DNA from: Thermoplasmata archaeon
GTDB lineage: Archaea; Thermoplasmatota; DAOVMN01
DNA: 10,858 nucleotides
Direction of reading: 5' to 3'
NCBI GenBank assembly: GCA_030630685.1
Contig: DAOVMN010000036.1
Coordinates: 1 to 10,858, forward strand
Position 1 is the stretch's first letter. Every line of letters starts with the position of its first letter. The notes under the pieces are model-generated. The model did no database searches. It was not told the DNA's origin and worked only from the letters and a program-made list of their open reading frames with translations. The translations under genes and the position numbers were made by a program. Positions 6,042-10,858 of the stretch are shown here, one piece after another.

Positions 6042-8681
6042 TCAAGCCATTGCCTTGTGTTTTTTCCCTGAAAGAGCTGCTGCCAGGCCTAAGAGGCCCC
6101 CTATCCCGGCCAGAAGAAGTACCTCATCCGATATGAACAGGAGCTGCCATCCATAGAAAAGCACCGCATTGACCAAGAGGATTAAAAACCAGATCCCCTT
6201 GTTCCATCTGAATAGGTACTTTCCCTCGTAGTTGCTCAATGGCAAGGAAAGGAAAAAAACGGTCATGAGCACGATCATTATTCCCAACTCGGTTAGAAGG
6301 TAGGCATCTTCCCTTATCAGATAGAATGGGGTAAGGAGGGTGAGGGTGCCCAGTATCCTGGCCAGTGCCACCTTTCCCTCCCTCTGTCTATATGAATCCT
6401 CCATGCCTTCAGGGGCCTCATGGACAGATTTTCCCGGATAGCCAAAGGGAACTGCAAAGAGTATTGTGGTCAGCCCAAGTGAAAGAAGCCCGGGAAGCTG
6501 GATCCTGAAAGCAGAATCCATGTCGTATCTCCTGGTAGAAATGGCATCCACAATTAGCCTCACAAATAACACTGCTCCAATGGCCAAGGAGACATAAACC
6601 ATGACCTCGATCATCAGGGGCAGTCGGTCCATCAGGGTGGATGGCAGGGAGGCAAAGACCTCCAAAGGATCCCAGCTCTTTTCAAGATATTCGGATGGGT
6701 TCGGGGGTGAAGTCACCCGGGAATAGGTATAGGCCAGAACAAGGGCCATCAGGGCCACAAGAACAGATGCCATCGTGACCATTGGATTATCCCCCACCTT
6801 TTTCCTCTTTTTTGTGGAACTCTTGATCCCCTTGAGCCTGAAGCGTCCTCCGCGTTTGGTAAGAAGGAAGGAAACACCCGCTCCAACTGCACCACCGCTC
6901 ACACTTCCTGCTGCAAGGGACATGAGAGGAACATGTTCATTCTCTATCAGCACTTTTACCGAGGTCTCATTCACCTTCACAGGGGTCGCATTTGCAAGGT
7001 AAAGGGCATACCCCACGACTCTGATGGTGTATTCCCCGTGCCGGTATTCGGTGGTGTCCCAGTTGAACTCAAAGGGCCTTTCCCATCCTTCCCACAAGAG
7101 TTCATCCCCGATGCCTTTGCCTTCCAGATACACCTTTGCTACTGAAATATCATCCCCCAGATCAAATCGGATTGTGAAGCCCCCTTTCACGCCCTCTTCT
7201 TCCTTTGGAGATAACACCCGTATGGAATAATCTGGTATTGGGGGAGCGGGATGTGAAATAAAGATGCCGGTGCTGTAGCTGATGTTCTCATCATAACCAT
7301 CTTTTACAACCCCATAGAGGTAATAGGTGCCCTCTGGCAGATTCGAGACATCCCAGGAATGATATCCCAGGTTTTCCAGGTCATTTTCAATGAGAATCAG
7401 TCCCTCTTCCGGGTTAAGGTCCTGGTCATAATAAAGGTCAAGGGTTATAGGATCCCCATCCCCGTCTCCTGCACTCCAGGATATCAAGACGCTCTCTCCA
7501 TCTTTGTGAAGAGATGAGAAGTTCAGATAGGGGAGGGTATTGTTCTTCCCAAAACAGTAAAGGGCACTGCCGATTCCAAAGTAGAGCTTTTTGTTCTGCC
7601 CGATGGAGGGCGAGGGACAGATACGCGGCTGATAGCCTGAGGCATTATAGTACCAGAGCATTGAACCATCCCCTGCATTCAGGGCATAGAGCCGGCCGCC
7701 TTCTGTCCCGATATACACCTTGTTGTCCGCGACTGCGGCAGAGGAATAACCGCCCTGGGTGGTAAGGTTTTTCTTCCACACCTCACTTCCGTTCCCTTCT
7801 TCAAGGCAGTAGAGATAGGTATCCGTGGAGCCTATATACACCTTTCCATAGGCCAGGGCTGGTGAGGTCTTTACTTGTCCTCCTGTGAGGAACTCCCACT
7901 TTTTTGTGCCATTGCCGGTATGTAATGCATAGAGCTTGTGGTCATCTGACCCCACAAAGAGGGTGTGATTGTGATAGGCAGGGGAAGATGACACGGATCC
8001 TCTGGTGGTGTAGTTCCAGCACAGTTCTCCAGTAGCCTCATATAGGGCGTAAACCCTATGGTCGCTCGAACCGAAGAATATCTTTCCATCTGCCACGGCA
8101 GGTGATGAGGAGATGGTCCCTTTTGTGGTGAAGTTCCAGACCTTTTCCCCTGAGGTAACATTGAGGGCATAGATATTGCCATCGCCGCATCCGAAGAACA
8201 CCATCCCGTTATGCACGGCAGGGGAAGAATCTATGCATCCCCGGGTTGAAAAGTTCCAGAGTTCCGTTCCATCATCTGCTCTAAAGGCATAGAAATAGCC
8301 TGATGAATCCCCCACATATACCACCCCCTCCCGGATTGCAGGGGTGACCCTTGAGCCGTACAGGGCATCGGTCTCAGCCTTCCAGAGAAGTTCGGAGCTC
8401 TCCGCGTCCAGGGCATAGATGTAGCCGTCCAAGGATGAAAAGAACACCCTACCACCACTCACAGACGGGGAGGAATCCACACTTTGGCAACCATCTTCCA
8501 AGGAATAGATCCAGAAAGTGGTGTTGTCATCAGGTGCATTTATCGTGGAGTGACCGGTGTTTCGCAGGTCATGTTGGAACATTGGCCAGGTGTCATTTGG
8601 AGCTCCCAGAGTAATCGGAAGGAGTGGGGTAATAACGAGGATAAGACCAATGCAATAGAAGCATGTCCTTGAAGGTGTCAT
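6042..8681 (-). CDS. Secreted PQQ-type beta-propeller / Ig-like / multi-pass membrane protein
   Basis: An 879-aa surface protein of unknown role. A signal peptide spans residues 1-26 (hydrophobic IGLILVITPLLPITLGA). It is followed by WPMFQHDLRNTGHS, the usual opening of PQQ/BamB-like propellers. About eight blades of roughly 39 residues run to about 380, with the pattern SSPAV-x2-G-K-[IV]-[FY]-[FI]-G-x-YAL-x-G-x2-W (blade starts near 68, 108, 150, 190, 230, 270, 310 and 352). Two beta-sandwich domains follow (about 387-478, Fn3-like; 485-580, Ig-like). About eight hydrophobic helices lie near 583-607, 634-654, 686-710, 727-747, 772-790, 795-815, 828-848 and 852-872, with a basic loop STKKRKK between the first two. 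Many N-x-S/T sites suit an N-glycosylated exterior. Similar propellers usually bind proteins or sugars and act as scaffolds; no catalytic cofactor is implied. The start is fixed by a TATA box 25 nt upstream. Confidence 0.88.
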   Translation of the reverse strand: MTPSRTCFYCIGLILVITPLLPITLGAPNDTWPMFQHDLRNTGHSTINAPDDNTTFWIYSLEDGCQSVDSSPSVSGGRVFFSSLDGYIYALDAESSELLWKAETDALYGSRVTPAIREGVVYVGDSSGYFYAFRADDGTELWNFSTRGCIDSSPAVHNGMVFFGCGDGNIYALNVTSGEKVWNFTTKGTISSSPAVADGKIFFGSSDHRVYALYEATGELCWNYTTRGSVSSSPAYHNHTLFVGSDDHKLYALHTGNGTKKWEFLTGGQVKTSPALAYGKVYIGSTDTYLYCLEEGNGSEVWKKNLTTQGGYSSAAVADNKVYIGTEGGRLYALNAGDGSMLWYYNASGYQPRICPSPSIGQNKKLYFGIGSALYCFGKNNTLPYLNFSSLHKDGESVLISWSAGDGDGDPITLDLYYDQDLNPEEGLILIENDLENLGYHSWDVSNLPEGTYYLYGVVKDGYDENISYSTGIFISHPAPPIPDYSIRVLSPKEEEGVKGGFTIRFDLGDDISVAKVYLEGKGIGDELLWEGWERPFEFNWDTTEYRHGEYTIRVVGYALYLANATPVKVNETSVKVLIENEHVPLMSLAAGSVSGGAVGAGVSFLLTKRGGRFRLKGIKSSTKKRKKVGDNPMVTMASVLVALMALVLAYTYSRVTSPPNPSEYLEKSWDPLEVFASLPSTLMDRLPLMIEVMVYVSLAIGAVLFVRLIVDAISTRRYDMDSAFRIQLPGLLSLGLTTILFAVPFGYPGKSVHEAPEGMEDSYRQREGKVALARILGTLTLLTPFYLIREDAYLLTELGIMIVLMTVFFLSLPLSNYEGKYLFRWNKGIWFLILLVNAVLFYGWQLLFISDEVLLLAGIGGLLGLAAALSGKKHKAMA

Positions 8682-8701
8682 GGTTCTTTAACATTCAGAG
8701 G

Positions 8702-8710
8702 CTATAAAAT
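8702..8710 (-). promoter_or_regulatory. TATA box of the propeller gene (leaderless)
   Basis: The minus strand reads ATTTTATAG, centred 25 nt before the ATG at 8681. There is no Shine-Dalgarno between them (CTCTGAATGTTAAAGAACC), so translation from a leaderless transcript is likely. Confidence 0.55.
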
Positions 8711-8757
8711 GGTTGTGGTGAGATGACGTGAGTGCTGAGTCCGAGATTGTGAGATTG

Positions 8758-8803
8758 TTCCATAGCTGCCTATCCCTTGTTCTCGGTCGGAGTCCCTGTG
8801 ATC
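8758..8803. repeat. 46-nt imperfect repeat, copy 2
   Basis: It is the partner of 5980-6025 (38 of 46 identical, ungapped). It lies about 50 nt upstream of the TATA box of the propeller gene, so the pair brackets that gene. Confidence 0.75.
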
Positions 8804-8834
8804 GAAACAATCCCTACACGAATTATTGGAGGAA

Positions 8835-8852
8835 GGGCGGGGAGGGGCGGGG
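8835..8852 (+). other. G-quadruplex-forming motif
   Basis: GGGCGGGGAGGGGCGGGG has four runs of three or four G separated by single bases, the strongest class of quadruplex motif. It lies in the 269-nt gap (8682-8950) between two minus-strand genes. In their transcript it would be C-rich; the G-rich strand is the template. Apart from this motif, repeat copy 2 and the propeller promoter, I see no gene in this gap. Confidence 0.7.
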
Positions 8853-8950
8853 CCAAGGGTAAAGAGGAAGGACACTATGAGAATCATGGCCTTAGATTTG
8901 GGTGGGTTGGCTGCTTCGGTTTTCACCACTTGCTATTGCTCGTTTTCAAA

Positions 8951-9835
8951 CTATTCCAAACGGGTTTCGCAGTGTGGGCACACCTTCCAATTACTATCGA
9001 TAGGACCACCACAGTTCGGGCAAACCGATTCCCTTTTCTCCTCGCCTGAGTCCCATTTGTCAGAATCGGTTTGTGGTACTTCGTTCTCGCCCTCCTCTTC
9101 TGTCCATTCTTCTCTTCTAACCTCATCCTCTTTGTGTTCGACTTGTGCTTGAGTTGGGATCGGCAGAGGTGGATACTGAGGTTGATATGGTGGTGGGTAT
9201 TGGGGTGGTTGTTGATATTGCTGGGAAGGTGGAAATGTGGGTGCTGGTGGCCGATATACTGGGGGTTGCTGATATTGGGGCATATAGGGTGGTTGGACAA
9301 CTGTTTTCTTTTTTCTTCTAAGAACGAGCGTCACCGCAATAATTACGATAACTATGGTTATCCCACCACAACAAAGATACATCATGGTATTAATCTCACT
9401 CTCGGATAGGGCACTGAACTCGATTTCCATGTTAACAACAACATCACCTTCTGGATTGGCATCACCATGGTTTGCGTTGTTCCAATTGTCAACAATAACA
9501 TAGTATTGTTGGTCATCCGGTGTTTCGTATTTCCCATCGACAGAATAAATCTTTTGATGCTCTACCACAGGATTAAATTTTTTATCATTCTTATATTTCT
9601 CATACTCCGATGCCGGCATTATGTAAACGTCGATTTTACTTCCATCTACAACCTCAACATCATAGCTTATCTCATGTCCCTTTTTTGTTGATTTTGTTCC
9701 CCACCACCACTGATCTTCGGGTATCTCCAAATTCTCATATTTTTCTGCGTTTGCAGTACCACAGAATGGCACATTCAGAGCCAACAATATTAATATTACG
9801 GCCAAGACAATGAGGGTTTTTCTTACTATCGCCAT
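8951..9835 (-). CDS. Single-pass membrane protein with extracytoplasmic domain, Pro/Gln-rich tail and zinc ribbon
   Basis: A 294-aa protein; no named family is recognised. A signal peptide spans residues 1-30 (VRKTLIVLAVILILLALNV, cleavage probably after ANA). The outer domain, about 31-145, looks like a small beta-sandwich: GHEISYDVEVVDGSKIDVYI and YYVIVDNWNNAN resemble the 'PDD-x-YYVVVDN' pattern of PPC-like domains, a loose comparison. A membrane helix spans about 152-172 and is stopped by RRKKK. The cytoplasmic part is a PPxY/PxYQQPP-rich linker (about 181-230), an acidic stretch, and a terminal zinc ribbon C272-PN-C275-x10-C286-PH-C289. It could carry an outside signal to an inside partner, which is inference. 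The ATG at 9835 is chosen because AGGTGA lies 5 nt upstream and the signal peptide starts there; a longer reading from 9931 adds 32 residues spanning the promoter. Confidence 0.82.
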   Translation of the reverse strand: MAIVRKTLIVLAVILILLALNVPFCGTANAEKYENLEIPEDQWWWGTKSTKKGHEISYDVEVVDGSKIDVYIMPASEYEKYKNDKKFNPVVEHQKIYSVDGKYETPDDQQYYVIVDNWNNANHGDANPEGDVVVNMEIEFSALSESEINTMMYLCCGGITIVIVIIAVTLVLRRKKKTVVQPPYMPQYQQPPVYRPPAPTFPPSQQYQQPPQYPPPYQPQYPPLPIPTQAQVEHKEDEVRREEWTEEEGENEVPQTDSDKWDSGEEKRESVCPNCGGPIDSNWKVCPHCETRLE

Positions 9836-9891
9836 GTTATTCACCTGGCCAATTTTCGGCCATCCTATCAAATTAGTAATGATAAATAAAC
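9836..9891 (-). promoter_or_regulatory. Promoter, inverted repeat and Shine-Dalgarno of the zinc-ribbon membrane gene
   Basis: On the minus strand a TATA-like GTTTATTTAT (9882-9891) is followed about 25 nt later by the expected start site. There lies the inverted repeat TGGCC-GAAAATT-GGCCA (9846-9862), a possible operator. AGGTGA (9841-9846) is 5 nt before the ATG at 9835. Confidence 0.5.
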
Positions 9892-9960
9892 TTTTATGTT
9901 TTGAATTTTCTTGGATTTTCCCCTCATGCATTCAGGAAACGAGAGAACCCCATCCTCTCC

Positions 9961-10118
9961 CCACCTCCGCCCATCCATCTCCACTTCCGCCCATCCAACT
10001 AACCACACTCCAACCAACCACACTCCCACCTACCCCTTCCCCATCCGCCCATTCATTCCCACTTTCGCCCATCCAACCAACCACTCTCCCACCAACCCCT
10101 CCTTTCTTCTCCTCAACC
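9961..10118. repeat. G-depleted, C-rich degenerate tandem repeat (78-nt period)
   Basis: The first 60 nt of unit 9961-10038 match 10039-10098 at 50 of 60 positions without gaps. On the plus strand only four G occur from 9961 to 10163, all within CGCCCAT heptamers (G at 9969, 9989, 10047 and 10067), which are paired 20 nt apart in each unit. Smaller CCAACCAACCA-like units fill the rest. It occupies the space between the divergent promoters of the membrane gene and the L18e operon. No convincing gene lies in 9836-10200. Confidence 0.75.
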
Positions 10119-10147
10119 AACATAACTATTCTCCTCAACCAACCTAA

Positions 10148-10154
10148 CTAAATA
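10148..10154 (+). promoter_or_regulatory. Probable TATA box of the L18e-L13 operon
   Basis: CTAAATA ends the C-rich array. A start site about 25 nt downstream would leave a leader of roughly 25 nt before the ATG at 10201. Confidence 0.4.
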
Positions 10155-10187
10155 CCATTCCCAGCTTGAGACGCCACCTCAGATGTC

Positions 10188-10194
10188 GGAGGAG
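10188..10194 (+). promoter_or_regulatory. Shine-Dalgarno that decides the L18e start
   Basis: GGAGGAG lies 6 nt before the ATG at 10201. The alternative ATG at 10183 would place this motif inside the gene and has no ribosome site of its own. Confidence 0.7.
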
Positions 10195-10200
10195 TCAGAC

Positions 10201-10560
10201 ATGGTGAAAAACAAAAAGACCAATCCCATCCTCCTTGAGACCATCTCTGAACTCAAAAAGGTCTCACGGGAGAACAATGCACCAATCTGGCGAGACATCG
10301 CAAAAAGGCTTGAGAAGTCTCGGAAAAACTGGGCCGAGGTGAATATCAGCAAGCTCGCCCTGCTGAAGGAGGGAGAAACTGCGGTGATCGCCGGGAAACT
10401 CTTAGGCGCAGGACTCATTAACAAAAAGATCAAAGTGGCGGCATTCTCCTGTTCAGAGAGCGCAGCTAAGAAGATAGATAACGTGGGCGGGGAGGTATTA
10501 ACCATTCCAGAGCTCATGGAACAGAATCCAAAAGGGACCAATGTCAGGATCATGGGGTGA
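10201..10560 (+). CDS. rpl18e: Archaeal/eukaryotic-type large-subunit ribosomal protein L18e
   Basis: A 119-aa structural protein of the 50S subunit, a member of the L15/L18e fold found in archaea and eukaryotes. Seen: NPILLETISELKKVSREN and IWRDIAKRLEKSRKN near the N-terminus, VNISKLALLKEGETAVIAGKLL in the middle, and GAGLINKKIKVAAFSCSESA with the end EQNPKGTNVRIMG. Length and motifs are normal for archaeal L18e. The start at 10201 is preferred over 10183 because of the GGAGGAG placed 6 nt upstream. It is followed after 4 nt by L13, the usual archaeal order. The genes often found before it (S13, S4, S11, RpoD) are absent; instead a divergent membrane-protein gene lies upstream, so the operon starts here. 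Confidence 0.95.
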   Translation: MVKNKKTNPILLETISELKKVSRENNAPIWRDIAKRLEKSRKNWAEVNISKLALLKEGETAVIAGKLLGAGLINKKIKVAAFSCSESAAKKIDNVGGEVLTIPELMEQNPKGTNVRIMG

Positions 10561-10564
10561 GGCA

Positions 10565-10858
10565 ATGCAGGTTTTTAATGCTGAAGGGATGATTCTCGGC
10601 AGGTTTGCAAGCCATATCGCCAAGCTCCTCATCGAGAACCAGAAAGCGGGAAAGGACGAAGAGATCATGGTGGTGAACGCCGAGAAAGCGGTAATTGTAG
10701 GATCGAAGGACACCATCCTCAAGAGGTACCATTTCCTAAGGGATGTTGGATCCCAGCGAAAGGGGCCATACTTCCCAAGGATGCCGGACAGGATCCTCCG
10801 CCGAACGATACGTGGCATGATCCCCTACCAGACACCGAAGGGGAGGACTGCCTTCAAG
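10565..10858 (+). CDS. rpl13: Large-subunit ribosomal protein L13 (5' part; cut by window end)
   Basis: The first 98 codons of L13 (uL13), an early-assembling 50S protein; the frame is open at the window end. Seen: an opening MQVFNAEGMILGRFASHIAKLL, then IMVVNAEKAVIVGSKDTILKRY, and RMPDRILRRTIRGMIPYQTPKGR, which is the conserved uL13 core (RxPxxxxxxxxRGMLPxxxxxG). The ATG at 10565 lies 4 nt after the L18e stop, and GGTGA at the end of L18e serves as ribosome site, so the two are co-translated. S9 would be expected next, outside the window. Confidence 0.95.
   Translation, partial: MQVFNAEGMILGRFASHIAKLLIENQKAGKDEEIMVVNAEKAVIVGSKDTILKRYHFLRDVGSQRKGPYFPRMPDRILRRTIRGMIPYQTPKGRTAFK

Noticed and set aside
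8702..8929. Small minus-strand gene with a hydrophobic segment (75 codons)
   Set aside because: No ribosome site. It runs through the G-quadruplex and the 46-nt repeat and over the propeller promoter, and the residues look like chance translation.
9961..10118. CRISPR array
   Set aside because: There are only two degenerate 78-nt units plus smaller sub-repeats, with no constant repeat separated by unique spacers and no cas genes.
9810..10151. Plus-strand Pro/Thr-rich open frame over the C-rich array (and a Gly/Trp-rich frame on the other strand)
   Set aside because: The composition follows from the low-complexity DNA. There is no ribosome site, several frames are open at once, and the plus-strand frame runs antisense through the start and promoter of the membrane-protein gene.

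Overview
The window reads as archaeal chromosome, most plausibly a euryarchaeote-grade lineage such as Thermoplasmatota (placement inferred). The support is a tetraether-lipid synthase, an archaeal geranylgeranyl reductase, ribosomal proteins L18e and L13 in archaeal order, a tRNA gene without encoded CCA, TATA-type promoters (several placed for leaderless transcripts) and membrane proteins ending in zinc ribbons.

Layout. (1) 1-2979, plus strand: a tight three-gene membrane-lipid operon. A radical SAM tetraether synthase (Tes) is followed by a two-cluster ferredoxin and a geranylgeranyl reductase (GGR). GGR and ferredoxin would saturate the isoprenoid chains and Tes would join two phytanyl ends into a membrane-spanning biphytanyl. 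(2) 3007-3079: tRNA-Gly(CCC). The stretch from its anticodon loop to just past its 3' end recurs 940 bp downstream (3980-4026). Between the copies lies an AbrB/MazE-type antitoxin and PIN-toxin pair, visibly more AT-rich than the flanks. This has the structure of a very small element integrated at a tRNA, with no integrase. (3) 4194-5987, plus: a HEAT-repeat protein with a helical segment and three C-terminal zinc ribbons. (4) 6042-8681, minus: a large secreted/membrane protein with a PQQ-type beta-propeller, two beta-sandwich domains and about eight membrane helices. A 46-nt imperfect repeat lies at each end of this gene. (5) 8951-9835, minus: a single-pass membrane protein with a proline/glutamine-rich tail and a zinc ribbon. 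A G-quadruplex motif lies downstream of it. (6) 9836-10200: a divergent promoter region that is almost G-free on the plus strand and contains a degenerate 78-nt tandem duplication. (7) 10201-10858, plus: L18e and the start of L13, cut by the window end.

The strongest points are the Tes-ferredoxin-GGR operon, the 940-bp tRNA-flanked toxin-antitoxin insertion, the paired 46-nt repeats around the propeller gene and the G-depleted tandem array upstream of the ribosomal operon. All function calls come from reading motifs; no database search was run.
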